Notes: a model not told the origin generated them from the sequence alone. A stretch of DNA of 56,693 nucleotides from Thiomicrospira sp. (GCF_014859555.1 NZ_JACUTY010000007.1:1-56693), one strand, 5' to 3'. Shown: positions 8,514 through 17,574, numbered from the stretch's first letter. Made by a program: numbers and translations.

Positions 8514-8912
8514 TATGGCTCTTTGTAGCGTGATAATAAAAACTCTTTTTATGATTGATTGGTGTTGACTCCGCTTATCAGGAGAGCTAATAGTGAAACC
8601 AGAATAAATTGATATTATTCCGGCCTTTGACGGCTGCTTCGCTGCATATGGCATGGACGATAGAGTTGAAGTTATTGAGCAAGTATTGCGTGGCGCATTG
8701 AGACTTATTGGATTATTGACGCATGCTCTTCAATCTCTTACCCTTTAACAATGGATGGTGAAGCTGGAAGTAATTGCATTGGTATCCATAATCCTGATAA
8801 AACCATAACTGTTTTTGAGGGCGCTATTTATCAATCCTTGGAGGAATTAAACAAGGTAAGGTACCCTAACAAATAGGGGCTGTAAAACCTAGATTGATTT
8901 AGAGGATTGAAA
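8514..8912. other. degenerate stretch inside the mobile element
   Basis: About 400 bp with no credible complete gene. Two fragments look once-coding: around 8594-8748 (including an IIPAFDGCFAAYGMDD-like peptide after an early stop) and a 41-codon ORF at 8751-8876 (MDGEAGSNCIGIHNPDKT...). I do not recognise either; they may be pieces of an older passenger gene. Confidence 0.4.
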
Positions 8913-9173
8913 ATGCCAACTATAAGCACATTCTACGGAATCATTATTCAGATGTTCTATGGCGACCATTCGCCACCTCATATTCATGTTAAATACAGCG
9001 GTCACGAGGCGGTTGTTGATTTTCAGAAAATGGAGATCATTAAAGGCTCGTTACCCCGTAGAGCAGCCAACTTGGTTTTAGACTGGGCAGAGTTGCATCA
9101 GTCTGAATTAATAGAAGATTGGGAGCTTTGCTCAAATCACCAAGCACCAAAACCTATTGCACCTTTGGAGTAA
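8913..9173 (+). CDS. DUF4160 domain protein
   Basis: 86 residues from the ATG at 8913, preceded by AGAGGA; a TTG two codons upstream is the alternative. The sequence MPTISTFYGIIIQMFYGDH with SPPHIHVKYSG is typical of DUF4160. These small proteins very often sit directly before a DUF2442 gene, as here with 3 bp between. The pair behaves like a toxin-antitoxin or accessory module in genomic context, but no activity is established to my knowledge. It is intact although the transposase in the same element is broken. Confidence 0.8.
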   Translation: MPTISTFYGIIIQMFYGDHSPPHIHVKYSGHEAVVDFQKMEIIKGSLPRRAANLVLDWAELHQSELIEDWELCSNHQAPKPIAPLE

Positions 9174-9176
9174 GTT

Positions 9177-9431
9177 ATGGAATGGGATGTTACAGAAGTC
9201 AGTGTAAAAGCGGATAACGCGCTTTACGTTCGCTTTAAGGACGGGGTGCAAGGAACGGTAGAATTCGCCAATTCATTTTTCTACGGTGTTTTTGAAAAGT
9301 TGAAAGACCCTCAAGAATTTCGTCAAGTTCGCATAGTGGATGGCGTTGTTACATGGCCTGGTGAATTGGATTTGGCACCCGATGCAATGCATGACGAAAT
9401 TCAGAAAACTGGCAAGTGGGTATTAGGCTGA
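9177..9431 (+). CDS. DUF2442 domain protein
   Basis: 84 residues, starting MEWDVTEVSVKADNALYVRF with the later GVVTWPGELDLAPDAMHDEI motif characteristic of DUF2442. The ribosome site GGAG overlaps the end of the DUF4160 gene, so the two are translationally linked. Its last base is the first base of the ATG that opens the transposase remnant. Function unknown; it may bind DNA or its neighbour. Confidence 0.8.
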   Translation: MEWDVTEVSVKADNALYVRFKDGVQGTVEFANSFFYGVFEKLKDPQEFRQVRIVDGVVTWPGELDLAPDAMHDEIQKTGKWVLG

Positions 9432-10707
9432 TGCAAGATACTGCTTCACAACCTACTCTAGGGCAACAAGCCGAATTATTCCCGAACTGTCATTCACACC
9501 TGGAATTGTTGGGTTTGGTAAGCGAGAACAGCTAATCCGTGACCTCCCCATTCATGGAAAGCGTGCAGGCATCTATGTCGATACCAAGCGTTATCAATGC
9601 AAATCTTGTCGAAAAACTTTCTATGAATCGATTCCAGAAACCGACGCCAAGCGTCAGATGACCATTCGTTTAAAAGACTGGATTGGTCATAAAGCTATTA
9701 AGAATACATTCGCCTCTATCGCCGAGGACATTGGAGTGGCGGAAGGCACAGTCAAATCGGTTTTCAATGACTAGATCAACGAACTTGAAAAGACAGTACG
9801 CTTCGAGACGCCCCAATGGATGGGCATAGATGAAATCCATCTGATTAAGCCGCGTGGCGTGATAACAAATATTCAAAACAATACTGTTGTCGAAGTGCTA
9901 CCAAACCGTAATAAAGAAACTATGCTGCGCTATCTCGGCAACCTACATAACAAAGACGGTATTAAGTACGTGGTAATGGATATGTGGCGACCATACCGCG
10001 ATGCGGTTGAGGCGGTATTGCCGAATGCAAGCATTGTCATTGATAAGTTTCATGTTGTGCGTATGGCAAATGATGCACTTGACACCGTACGTAAATCGCT
10101 ACGCTCCGAACTAGAGCCAAAACAACGACGTCACCTCAAGAATGACCGTTTTATACTTCTCAAGCGTCGCAAGGAACTTTCCGACCATAAACATTTATTA
10201 TGTCCGGCTGGTTAGAGAATTATCCTCAACTGACACTGGCCTATATTGCTAAGAAGCCTTTTACGAGATTTATGATGCGGAAAACCTGCTGGATGCCAAC
10301 CATCGCTACCAGGCATGGCGCGAAATGATTAAACCCGAGATTGCCGGTGCTTATGCAAATTTAATCCGCGCTTTTGAGAATTGGTAACTGTATATTCTCA
10401 ACTATTTTCATCACCCAGTGACGAATGCCTATACGGAGTCGCTAAACAACCTGATCCGTATTATGAAGCGCTTGGGTCGTGGATACTCATTTGAAGCGCT
10501 TAGAGCCAAGATTCTGTTTTCAGAAGGGATTCAAAGCATAAATACAAAAAACCGAAATTTGAGCGTCGTGGTCGTGACACAGAGGTGATGATGAAGTATT
10601 CGTTTAACGAAGAATGGCCTCCATCAACGCAAGAAAGAGAATTTATTGGCAACTATGGAGCTGACATTTCAATCCTGATTGAGAAAATTGAAAAAGGTGA
10701 GCTTTAG
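9431..10707 (+). pseudogene. ISL3-family transposase, multiply disrupted
   Basis: Conceptual translation after repairs gives a recognisable ISL3 transposase: zinc-binding YQCKSCRKTF, a helix-turn-helix region (IAEDIGVAEGTVKSVF), the DDE domain start MGIDEIHLIKPRGVI, VIDKFHVVRMANDAL, and the C-terminal TNAYTESLNNLIR and LGRGYSFEALRAKILF blocks. Lesions seen: a frameshift near 9510, TAG at 9772, frameshifts near 10195 and 10250, TAA at 10385, and a frameshift near 10548; the repaired frame then runs to TAG at 10705. The longest open piece is 9820-10215. It belongs to the element bounded by the inverted repeats. Confidence 0.88.
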
Positions 10708-10712
10708 CCTTT

Positions 10713-10736
10713 ATCAATCACAAAATATGGATATCC
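10713..10736. repeat. right terminal inverted repeat of ISL3-type element
   Basis: 24 bases, reverse complement of 8490-8513 with one mismatch; it begins six bases after the transposase remnant's final stop. Confidence 0.8.
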
Positions 10737-10744
10737 AGCGTTTT
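10737..10744. repeat. 8-bp target-site duplication, right copy
   Basis: AGCGTTTT directly after the right inverted repeat, identical to 8482-8489. Confidence 0.75.
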
Positions 10745-10816
10745 AAGCTTGAAGCGACAAACAATAAATGAGAACCGACACTGGATGTAAAGTCCAGCGT
10801 CACACTCAATTTACGA

Positions 10817-11032
10817 CTAAGCCGTCGTATTGATATTTTGCCCAAGGTTCGCCGGCAACTTCGAAGCCGGAACCGGGGCGATCCCTTCCAACAACGTCAT
10901 GACGGCGTCCGTTTGCGCATCCATGGACTTTTTCAGCATGGTTACTTGGGCTTCTTGTTTCGCATATACTTGGCTTTGCGCCATCGTACCTGCAACCACG
11001 CCGCCGGCGGTAACACCCTCTGGTATAGCCAT
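10817..11032 (-). CDS. YjfB-like putative motility protein
   Basis: 71 residues. The segment AKQEAQVTMLKKSMDAQTDA followed by a Pro-rich stretch and the ending NLGQNINTTA matches the YjfB family (Pfam putative motility protein), small proteins of unknown mechanism sometimes linked to flagellar regulons. The ATG at 11032 has a strong ribosome site (AAGGAGAG) and starts one base after the yidD stop, so it is the second gene of a two-gene unit. No flagellar genes are visible nearby. Confidence 0.65.
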   Translation of the reverse strand: MAIPEGVTAGGVVAGTMAQSQVYAKQEAQVTMLKKSMDAQTDAVMTLLEGIAPVPASKLPANLGQNINTTA

Positions 11033-11033
11033 G

Positions 11034-11450
11034 TTAACTCTCCTTTTTATCGCTGTCTTTAATGGTCTCGTCTGGTGATTTTTCCATGTCCGAGTCTTTT
11101 ACAAGCTGATGGTCGTCACAGCGATGTCCCAACCAACCACAGCCACATTCAGGCACCGGATCTATGCCTCCGTCACTGCCGGGGTGACAAGAACCAATGC
11201 GCCGAATTGCTAGCCAGAAACCGTAAATCAATCCGTGTCGTTGCAACGCCTCAATGGTGTAGTGCGAACAAGTTGGATAAAAACGGCAACGTGGCCCTAA
11301 TATTGGACTAATAAACAACTGGTAAAAGCGCACCAAGCCAATCATTAGCCACTTAAACGGGTTATATTTTTGCAGAATTTGCCAAACAGTCATCTCAGTC
11401 CACTCGTTATAAAACTTGCCTAAGTTTAGCAAACTCGGTGTTTCTATCAT
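11034..11450 (-). CDS. yidD: YidD membrane protein insertion efficiency factor
   Basis: About 138 residues from the ATG at 11450 (AGGTG six bases upstream); a later ATG at 11393 gives a protein closer to usual YidD length, and an upstream TTG at 11507 is unlikely. The family core is clear: [20 protein letters not shown] then SHYTIEAL and [15 protein letters not shown]. YidD assists YidC-mediated insertion at the inner membrane and is normally next to rnpA-yidC; here it is detached and coupled to a YjfB-like gene. The tail after the core is unusual: a [13 protein letters not shown] segment and then a charged repeat rich in Lys, Asp and Ser. Confidence 0.85.
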   Translation of the reverse strand: MIETPSLLNLGKFYNEWTEMTVWQILQKYNPFKWLMIGLVRFYQLFISPILGPRCRFYPTCSHYTIEALQRHGLIYGFWLAIRRIGSCHPGSDGGIDPVPECGCGWLGHRCDDHQLVKDSDMEKSPDETIKDSDKKES

Positions 11451-11579
11451 ATGGACACCTAAGCTCTTATTAACTCTATCGACCCTCAAACTGAAAGCTT
11501 GAGCCAATGCTTTATCGGTAAAAGCGTGAATTCATCACTTTGGCGCTTCAGGCTGGCTTAAAAAAGCCCATATTTCTGG

Positions 11580-11585
11580 CATAAT
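11580..11585 (+). promoter_or_regulatory. possible extended -10 promoter of proC
   Basis: TGGCATAAT, a TGn-type extended -10, lies 33 bases before the proC start. Just upstream (11555-11568) is a small perfect hairpin GGCTT-AAAA-AAGCC. No good -35 element is seen. Confidence 0.35.
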
Positions 11586-11618
11586 AGCGATATCAAACTG
11601 AATAAAGGACACAACAAC

Positions 11619-12443
11619 ATGAATTCCACCATCTGCTTCATTGGTGCTGGCAACATGAGCCGCAGCTTAATTGGCGGTTTGCTGGCTAGTGGTTATGACA
11701 AATCCAAAGTCTGGGCCTCCGATCCAAACACCGATACCACTGAATCCTTAAGCCAACGTTTTGACATTAAATGCTATAGCGACAATCAACAAGCCATCCA
11801 ACAAGCCGATATTGTCGTGCTGGCGGTTAAACCTCAGCAATTACAAGCGCTAAGCAAAAGCCTGGCGCCGACAGTGCAAAACAAAAAACCGCTGCTGATT
11901 TCGATCGCGGCGGGTGTACGCAGCGCCGACATTGATCGCTGGCTAGGTAACAATCAGGCGATTGTGCGTAGCATGCCCAACACACCGGCTTTAATTCAAG
12001 CCGGCGCGACCGGATTATTTGCCAATCCCAAAGTCACCAGCACTCAAAAAGCCGATGCCGAACACATTTTGCGCGCCGCCGGTTTAACTTTGTGGGTCAA
12101 TCAAGAAAACCAGCTCGATGCGGTAACTGCATTGTCCGGCAGCGGCCCGGCCTATTACTTCTTATTTATGGAAGCCATGGAGGCCGCAGGCAAACAACTG
12201 GGACTAGACCCTAAAACCGCGCATTTGCTCACGCTGCAAACCGCGTTTGGTGCGGCTAAAATGGCGCTAGAAAGCGCTGACGACTGCGCCACACTTCGCC
12301 AACAAGTCACCTCACCCAACGGCACCACCGAGCAGGCGATAAAAAGTTTTGAATCGGATCAATTTTCCGCCATTGTGTCGCGTGCCATGCACGCTTCTCA
12401 CAAACGCGCACAACAACTAGCTGATGAATTAGGAGAAGAATAA
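11619..12443 (+). CDS. proC: pyrroline-5-carboxylate reductase
   Basis: 274 residues. It reduces 1-pyrroline-5-carboxylate to proline, the last step of proline synthesis, in the cytoplasm. The N-terminal Rossmann motif FIGAGNMSRSLIGGLL, the VLAVKPQ segment near residue 70 and the signature ALSGSGPAYYF near residue 170 are all present. The ribosome site AAAGGAC precedes the ATG. The stop overlaps the start of the yggT-type gene by one base. In many relatives yggS lies just upstream; here yggS is 15 kb away. Confidence 0.92.
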   Translation: MNSTICFIGAGNMSRSLIGGLLASGYDKSKVWASDPNTDTTESLSQRFDIKCYSDNQQAIQQADIVVLAVKPQQLQALSKSLAPTVQNKKPLLISIAAGVRSADIDRWLGNNQAIVRSMPNTPALIQAGATGLFANPKVTSTQKADAEHILRAAGLTLWVNQENQLDAVTALSGSGPAYYFLFMEAMEAAGKQLGLDPKTAHLLTLQTAFGAAKMALESADDCATLRQQVTSPNGTTEQAIKSFESDQFSAIVSRAMHASHKRAQQLADELGEE

Positions 12444-13012
12444 TGGGATCACCTGTCGATCAAGCCGGACTTTTTTTACTGCAATTTATAGCAGGCCTGG
12501 TGATATTTGTTTTGGTTTTACGATTTTTAATCCGCGCCACCCACACCGATTGGCGCAATCCGATTGTGATGTTTATTGCCAAAGTAACCAACCCAGTTTG
12601 TAAGCCGTTTGCGATGATTTTACCGTCTCAGGGACGCTGGGATTTGGCGGCGTTAGGTGCGGCCTTTACCATCCAAATCATTTTTGTGCTCCTCATCGGC
12701 TGGTTGAGCGCACGTGATTTTAGCTTAATGTTCATCTTTTTAAGCAGCCTAACCGAAATCATCAACGTACTGCTCGACATGCTGTTCTGGTTAATTATCA
12801 TCCAAATTATCTTGAGCTGGATTGATCAAGGCCGTAACCCAAACCTGGATATATTTCGCCAGTTAACTGCCCCCATTTTGGCACCTTTCCAGCGGTTGAT
12901 TCCGCCCATGGGTGGCTTTGACTTATCGCCGATTATCGCCATTCTAGTGATCAAACTTGCTCAGATATTAATTGTCGGTTCGATCGTGCAGCTTGCGCAA
13001 ACTATGGTGTAA
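12443..13012 (+). CDS. YggT family membrane protein
   Basis: 189 residues with four to five hydrophobic segments and two YggT repeats: the characteristic ...[20 protein letters not shown] and, later, [21 protein letters not shown]. YggT proteins are inner-membrane proteins of poorly defined role (osmotic stress and division-related functions proposed in different lineages). It is one base overlapped with proC, and metX begins 10 bases after its stop, suggesting one transcript. It carries the 11-base palindrome variant GCAGGCCTGGT at 12491. Confidence 0.85.
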   Translation: MGSPVDQAGLFLLQFIAGLVIFVLVLRFLIRATHTDWRNPIVMFIAKVTNPVCKPFAMILPSQGRWDLAALGAAFTIQIIFVLLIGWLSARDFSLMFIFLSSLTEIINVLLDMLFWLIIIQIILSWIDQGRNPNLDIFRQLTAPILAPFQRLIPPMGGFDLSPIIAILVIKLAQILIVGSIVQLAQTMV

Positions 13013-13022
13013 AATAGCGCCC

Positions 13023-14162
13023 ATGAAAAACTCAATCGGAATCGTCACCCCGCAGACCTTGCATATTGATGAACCACTAGCCCTCGTCAGCGGCGCGGTG
13101 TTACCTCAATATGACTTGGTCTATGAAACCTATGGTTCGCTAAATGCCGAGGCCAGTAATGCCATTTTGATTTGCCACGCCCTGAGTGGCGATCATCATG
13201 TGGCCGGTTTTTATGACGGCGACGAAAAGCCCGGTTGGTGGAACGATTACATTGGCCCGGGCAAACCCATTGATACCGACGAGTTTTTCGTTGTCTGCTC
13301 TAACAATCTAGGCAGTTGCCGTGGTTCAACTGGCCCCACCTCACTTAACCCGGAAACAGGCAAAGCCTTTGGTAGTGACTTTCCGATTGTCACTTGCCGT
13401 GACTGGGTGCATAGCCAAAACCAATTACGCCAACACTTAGGTATTGACCAATGGGCGGCAATTGCGGGTGGCTCAATGGGCGGCATGCAGGTGATGCAGT
13501 GGGCAATTGATTATCCAGATAAACTTCGCCATGCGGTGGTGATTGCCGCCGCGCCTAAGTTAAGCGCGCAAAACATTGCGTTCAACGAGGTTGCACGCCG
13601 CGCAATTATGACCGACCCTGAGTTTCATGAAGGGCGTTTTATCGAAGCTGGCACCACCCCTAAAGGTGGTCTGGCCCTTGCGCGGATGTTAGGGCACTTA
13701 ACCTATTTATCGGATGACATGATGGGCGCCAAGTTCGGCCGCGAACTGCGCGCTGACAAACTCAAATACAGTTTTGATGTCGAGTTCCAAGTTGAAAGCT
13801 ACCTGCGTTATCAAGGTGAAAAGTTTGCTACTAAACAAAACTTTGATGCCAACACCTACTTACTCATGACCAAAGCACTCGACTATTTTGACCCCGCCGG
13901 CGAGTTTGAAAATAATTTAAGCCAAGCCTTCGCTCATACAAAAGCGCAGTTTTTAGTGGTTTCTTTTACCTCTGACTGGCGTTTTTCACCGGCACGTTCG
14001 CGTGAAATAGTAAGGGCGTTATTAGATAACGATTTAAGTGTGAGTTATGCCGAAGTCGAGTCTGAGCACGGCCACGATGCATTCTTACTGCCTAACACCC
14101 ATTACGAAGGTATTTTCCGCGCATACATGCGTCGCCTACAACAGGAGGTTCGTCCTGCATGA
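13023..14162 (+). CDS. metX: homoserine O-acyltransferase MetX
   Basis: 379 residues from the ATG at 13023; an earlier in-frame start inside yggT is rejected. Alpha/beta-hydrolase fold enzyme that acylates homoserine at the start of methionine synthesis. The nucleophile elbow AGGSMGGMQ (near residue 145) and the acid/His region [10 protein letters not shown] near the C-terminus form the Ser-Asp-His triad. Whether it uses acetyl-CoA or succinyl-CoA cannot be told from name alone; several gammaproteobacterial MetX enzymes are succinyltransferases. Overlaps metW by 4 bp (ATGA), the usual metX-metW pair. Confidence 0.9.
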   Translation: MKNSIGIVTPQTLHIDEPLALVSGAVLPQYDLVYETYGSLNAEASNAILICHALSGDHHVAGFYDGDEKPGWWNDYIGPGKPIDTDEFFVVCSNNLGSCRGSTGPTSLNPETGKAFGSDFPIVTCRDWVHSQNQLRQHLGIDQWAAIAGGSMGGMQVMQWAIDYPDKLRHAVVIAAAPKLSAQNIAFNEVARRAIMTDPEFHEGRFIEAGTTPKGGLALARMLGHLTYLSDDMMGAKFGRELRADKLKYSFDVEFQVESYLRYQGEKFATKQNFDANTYLLMTKALDYFDPAGEFENNLSQAFAHTKAQFLVVSFTSDWRFSPARSREIVRALLDNDLSVSYAEVESEHGHDAFLLPNTHYEGIFRAYMRRLQQEVRPA

Positions 14163-14773
14163 ACCAAGTTATCACGCCGGAATTTAAACTGATTTCTGAC
14201 TGGATCTCACCGGGCTCCCACGTGCTAGATCTTGGCTGTGGCGACGGTACATTGTTAACCTACCTGAAGTCGTCTCGCCAAGTGCGCGGTTACGGCATGG
14301 AAATTGATCCACAAAAAAACATTCAAGCCGTTATGAATGGTATCAATGTGATTCAAAGCAACTTAAACAGTGGCGATTTAAACGCGTATTTTGATCCTCA
14401 TAGCTTTGACTACGTCATCATGACCCAGGCTTTGCAAGTCGTTAGCCGCCCAGACTTGTTGCTTGACCGCATGTTAACCGTCGGTAAAGAAGGCATTATT
14501 ACCTTCCCAAACTTTGGCCATTGGAAAATGCGTGCTCAACTGCTGTTTAAAGGCCGGATGCCAGAAACCGATACCCTACCCTACCATTGGTATGACACCC
14601 CCAACATACACCTCTGTACCTTTAACGACTTTGAAGGCCTTTGCGAAGAAAAAGGCATTGAAGTAATGGCCCGCACGGTTGTGAACACTCAACATCAAAC
14701 CAATCTAGGTATGCGATTATGGCCAAATTTACTTGGAGAAGTCGCACTTTACAAGGTAAAAAAGCGTAATTAA
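14159..14773 (+). CDS. metW: MetW methyltransferase-like protein
   Basis: 204 residues, class I SAM-binding fold: [12 protein letters not shown] near residue 22 and [18 protein letters not shown] further on, both typical of MetW. MetW partners MetX in methionine synthesis and is reported to stimulate acyltransferase activity in some bacteria. Translationally coupled to metX by an ATGA overlap. An AAGATAAAC...GTTTATCTT inverted repeat lies just after its stop. Confidence 0.9.
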   Translation: MNQVITPEFKLISDWISPGSHVLDLGCGDGTLLTYLKSSRQVRGYGMEIDPQKNIQAVMNGINVIQSNLNSGDLNAYFDPHSFDYVIMTQALQVVSRPDLLLDRMLTVGKEGIITFPNFGHWKMRAQLLFKGRMPETDTLPYHWYDTPNIHLCTFNDFEGLCEEKGIEVMARTVVNTQHQTNLGMRLWPNLLGEVALYKVKKRN

Positions 14774-14805
14774 GATAAACCTCTCTTTTATTTTTCGTTT
14801 ATCTT
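14772..14805. promoter_or_regulatory. inverted repeat downstream of metW
   Basis: Nine-base perfect arms (14772-14780 and 14797-14805) around a T-rich 16-base centre. It may be a weak terminator of the metX-metW unit or an operator for the PilZ gene; no U-run follows the right arm. Confidence 0.35.
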
Positions 14806-14854
14806 GCCTATACTGATTAGCAATAAAATAAAAATATGCTGGCACACCATCACT

Positions 14855-15790
14855 ATGTCTCGATCCTCTAGAAATGTACGACGTTTTTTTCGTATTGATA
14901 TGCCTGTGCGCTATTTCGTTACCGCTTGTGCGCCGGTTTTTGATCGCGATATTTACTCAACTGGGGCCAAATACCACACCCCCTACATTCACAAACAACT
15001 GGCTGAACAAAAACAACGCACCCTGGAATCGTTAACTCATATCCAAGACCAAAAAGAGGCCTTAACCGATATTTTTCTGGATATTATTCGGCGAGTTGAA
15101 TTTTTTGGCGAATGCTGCGAAATGATCGCACGCGGTCACAACCCCAAATTTAACAAAACCGTGTGGCAAGACCTCATTAGTCACCAGCAAGGATTTATCA
15201 AAATTAAACCCTTGCAACAATCCTCGCCTAAAACCCATCAACACCTTAAAACTATTGAAGACAAATACCTGTTTTTTTTAAACCGATTAGTCGAAAGTGT
15301 TTCAAATTCTAGTGCCGACCATTTCCATGCACCCGATTACTTACCGCACGGCTTTCGGATTGATGAGCTCAGTCAGATTTTTAGCGATTCCAAATACGAC
15401 AACATTCCACTGGTGCAATCGATTTTGCACAGCGCCGAATTTATCACCACACACACCGAATTATTTCGTCGCATTCATGATGACCACTGCTTACGCCAAA
15501 ACCCAACCGAATGGCCGGAAGAAATGGCCAACGTCAGTGCCAGCGGCTTGGCGGTGTTAACTGAAAAAAGCTTCGACATCCATCAACGCGTACATGTGCA
15601 TTTGTATTTTCCTGAAGCCGAAAAAGTGCTAAAGTTTGATGGTGTGATTGTAAATATTCAGGCCGATCCACTAGGCCGACTGGAACGCATGGCGATGAAT
15701 TTTGAATTCCCGGATGGCAAAGAGCAGGCTTTTTTGCAGACCGAAATCCAACGTTATGAAATTGAAGAATGCTTAAATCTTAAACTTTAA
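14855..15790 (+). CDS. PilZ-domain protein with a long insertion
   Basis: 311 residues from the ATG at 14855 (an upstream TTG at 14804 is not preferred). The two c-di-GMP-binding PilZ signatures are present but far apart: RRFFR at residues 9-13 and NVSASG at 226-231. Between them lie about 210 mostly helical, His- and Gln-rich residues. After the second motif comes the expected strand-rich part (VHVHLYFPEAEKVLKFDG). The likely role is a c-di-GMP effector, fitting the two diguanylate cyclases at 33-39 kb. Alternatively the first motif is coincidental and only the C-terminal part is PilZ-like. Confidence 0.65.
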   Translation: MSRSSRNVRRFFRIDMPVRYFVTACAPVFDRDIYSTGAKYHTPYIHKQLAEQKQRTLESLTHIQDQKEALTDIFLDIIRRVEFFGECCEMIARGHNPKFNKTVWQDLISHQQGFIKIKPLQQSSPKTHQHLKTIEDKYLFFLNRLVESVSNSSADHFHAPDYLPHGFRIDELSQIFSDSKYDNIPLVQSILHSAEFITTHTELFRRIHDDHCLRQNPTEWPEEMANVSASGLAVLTEKSFDIHQRVHVHLYFPEAEKVLKFDGVIVNIQADPLGRLERMAMNFEFPDGKEQAFLQTEIQRYEIEECLNLKL

Positions 15791-15806
15791 ATAATGAGAA
15801 CTTCCT

Positions 15807-16223
15807 ATGCCCGGCACAAATCATCATGTTGAATCCGGCTTTATCGGTGAACTACCACTCAATTTAAAACCACCTGCCGAAGACCTGCTTAAATACAGCA
15901 CGATGAAGCAATTGATATTGATGCGTCAACACGGCATTGATGATTTTTTTCAAAAGACCTACCCCTTCATAAATGATACCGAATGGCTCGACATCATTGA
16001 CAAAGTCCTGCTCACCAAAGTGTCTTATTTTGAGCTAAACGATCGATTTAGCGCCGCACAAATGAATAAACTTCTCGAAATCGCTCGATTTGCCCTCAAA
16101 CTGCCCAATGAAAGCGCACAAAGCATTTATCAAATTACAGAACATCGCTACCCCGTATTCGCCAAAGTAATCAAAAACCTAATATTCATTTGCCAGAAAA
16201 AGGTCAAACAACACGCGGCTTAA
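15807..16223 (+). CDS. conserved-looking hypothetical protein
   Basis: 138 residues, predicted soluble and mainly helical, rich in Ile, Leu and Lys. No signal peptide, cysteine pair or catalytic motif stands out and I do not recognise a family. It follows the PilZ gene by 16 bp and is probably co-transcribed with it, so a role in the same signalling pathway is possible. Its stop codon shares its last base with an 18-bp perfect palindrome. Confidence 0.6.
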   Translation: MPGTNHHVESGFIGELPLNLKPPAEDLLKYSTMKQLILMRQHGIDDFFQKTYPFINDTEWLDIIDKVLLTKVSYFELNDRFSAAQMNKLLEIARFALKLPNESAQSIYQITEHRYPVFAKVIKNLIFICQKKVKQHAA

Positions 16224-16240
16224 CCACCAGGCCTGGTGGT
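16223..16240. repeat. extended CCAGGCCTGG palindrome, intergenic
   Basis: Perfect 18-base dyad beginning at the last base of the preceding stop codon; core ACCAGGCCTGGT at 16226-16237. No U-run follows. Confidence 0.92.
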
Positions 16241-16292
16241 CAGTACTCTTGTGTATTAATGGCTAACATTGCGATACTCATAAGGAGTTTAA

Positions 16293-16970
16293 ATGTCGAT
16301 CAAACACTGGCACGCCCACGATCAACCGCGTGAAAAACTTATCGAATTTGGCGCCGCAAGCCTATCGGATGCACAATTACTGGCGATTTTTTTACGGGTG
16401 GGCGTAAAAGGCAAAAGTGCGGTCGAGCTCGCACAAGACCTACTCGACTATTTTGGTGATCTACACAGCTTATTGCATGCCGACCAAGCCGAGTTTTGCC
16501 AAGCTAAAGGTTTAGGGTTGGCAAAATATGCGCAACTAAATGCGGTATTAGAAATGGCACGCCGTCATTTTGAAAGCGGTCTCAAAAAAGGCCAAGCCTT
16601 CCAATCGCCGGAATTAAGTGCCCAGTTTTTTATGAATCAAATCGGTCATCAACCGCGCGAACAATTTGGCTGCTTACTCCTTGATCAACAACATCAAATG
16701 ATTCACTTCGAAATTCTGTTTTATGGCACCGTAAACCAAGCCAGTGTCCACCCGCGCGAACTTGTTAAGCTGGCGCTTAAACATAACGCCGCCGCTGCGA
16801 TTGTGACACACAACCACCCGTCAGGCCTTCCTAAGCCCAGCGAAAGTGATCACCAGATTACCCAATTAATAAAACAAGCCTTTAACCTAGTGGATGTTCG
16901 ACTATTAGATCATGTTATCCTAGGTGATCATGGGCGCTGGCACTCGATGGCGCAGTGCGCCCAAATCTAG
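16293..16970 (+). CDS. radC: RadC family JAB-domain protein
   Basis: 225 residues. N-terminal helix-hairpin-helix-like region ([20 protein letters not shown]) and a C-terminal JAB/MPN domain with the metal-protease-like motif [16 protein letters not shown]. Once thought a repair protein; its biochemical function remains unsettled. AAGGAG precedes the ATG. Placed before rpmB-rpmG, as often seen in gammaproteobacteria, but separated by a 180-bp leader. Confidence 0.9.
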   Translation: MSIKHWHAHDQPREKLIEFGAASLSDAQLLAIFLRVGVKGKSAVELAQDLLDYFGDLHSLLHADQAEFCQAKGLGLAKYAQLNAVLEMARRHFESGLKKGQAFQSPELSAQFFMNQIGHQPREQFGCLLLDQQHQMIHFEILFYGTVNQASVHPRELVKLALKHNAAAAIVTHNHPSGLPKPSESDHQITQLIKQAFNLVDVRLLDHVILGDHGRWHSMAQCAQI

Positions 16971-17152
16971 CCCCATGCAGATTTTTGGATTTAACCGAAT
17001 TAAGTCTTGCATTCAAGCCAGGATTTGTGGATAATTCTGTCTTCTTGTTTTTAGGTAAAGTTTCTTTACCGTAATTTAGAATTCTTGAGCGAGCGGTTTG
17101 CTTCTTGCTCTGAAGTTTTCATCGTTAATGAATGGATATAGGGGATTGAGAG
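16971..17152 (+). promoter_or_regulatory. leader/promoter region of rpmB-rpmG
   Basis: About 180 bp without a gene. A weak sigma70-like pair, TTGCAT and GATAAT with 17 bases between (around 17007-17035), precedes a perfect hairpin GGTAAAG-TTT-CTTTACC at 17054-17070. The hairpin could belong to the mRNA leader; its role is not known. Confidence 0.35.
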
Positions 17153-17389
17153 ATGTCTAAAGTTTGCCAAGTCACAGGAAAACGCCCTGCGGTCGGTAAC
17201 AATGTTTCCCACTCTCACCGTAAAACACGTCGCCGTTTTTTGCCAAATTTACAATCGCACCGTTTTTGGGTTGAATCTGAAAACCGCTTTGTAAAACTAC
17301 GCGTTACACCAGCTGCTATGCGTACAATCGACAAGAACGGAATCGAGTCAGTGCTTGCAGATATGCGCGCACGTGGTGAGAAGGTTTAA
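17153..17389 (+). CDS. rpmB: 50S ribosomal protein L28
   Basis: 78 residues, the standard length. Begins [20 protein letters not shown] and carries the basic [12 protein letters not shown] segment. A structural protein of the large subunit. Only one cysteine, so it is the zinc-free form usual in gammaproteobacteria. Forms an operon with rpmG 13 bp downstream. Confidence 0.97.
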   Translation: MSKVCQVTGKRPAVGNNVSHSHRKTRRRFLPNLQSHRFWVESENRFVKLRVTPAAMRTIDKNGIESVLADMRARGEKV

Positions 17390-17402
17390 TTAGGAGACGG
17401 TT

Positions 17403-17558
17403 ATGCGCGATAAAATTAAGTTAGTCTCTTCAGCCGGTACAGGTTATTTTTATACTACGGATAAAAACAAACGTACCATGGCTGGAAAATTTGAAATCAA
17501 GAAATACGATCCAGTGGTTCGTAAACATGTCTTGTTCAAAGAAGCCAAAATCAAGTAA
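17403..17558 (+). CDS. rpmG: 50S ribosomal protein L33
   Basis: 51 residues, starting [19 protein letters not shown] and ending [10 protein letters not shown]. Large-subunit protein. It lacks the paired CxxC motifs of the zinc-binding form. Ribosome site AGGAG lies at the end of the rpmB intergenic gap. A strong terminator follows 17 bases after its stop. Confidence 0.96.
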   Translation: MRDKIKLVSSAGTGYFYTTDKNKRTMAGKFEIKKYDPVVRKHVLFKEAKIK

Positions 17559-17574
17559 TCTTGATTTTGCCTAG

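Larger units (their letters stand above)
8490..10736 (+). mobile_element. decayed ISL3-family insertion element with passenger genes
   Basis: A 2,247-bp unit bounded by 24-base terminal inverted repeats (8490-8513 and 10713-10736, one mismatch) and flanked on both sides by the direct repeat AGCGTTTT. Inside are an undefined remnant region, two intact passenger genes (DUF4160 and DUF2442) and an ISL3-type transposase broken by two nonsense codons and several frameshifts. None of the CCAGGCCTGG palindromes lies inside. It sits 20 bp downstream of folE2, so it disrupted no visible gene. It is probably no longer autonomous. Confidence 0.8.

Noticed and set aside
8513-8876. A real small gene in the left part of the mobile element
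   Set aside because: Only short fragments with internal stops or weak starts; no family recognised, so left as a degenerate stretch.
9820-10215. A stand-alone 131-residue protein gene
   Set aside because: It is the longest surviving open piece of the broken ISL3 transposase; matching frames continue on both sides beyond stops and frameshifts.
12972-13022. N-terminal extension of MetX into yggT
   Set aside because: The ATG at 13023 gives the normal MetX N-terminus; the extra residues overlap yggT out of frame.
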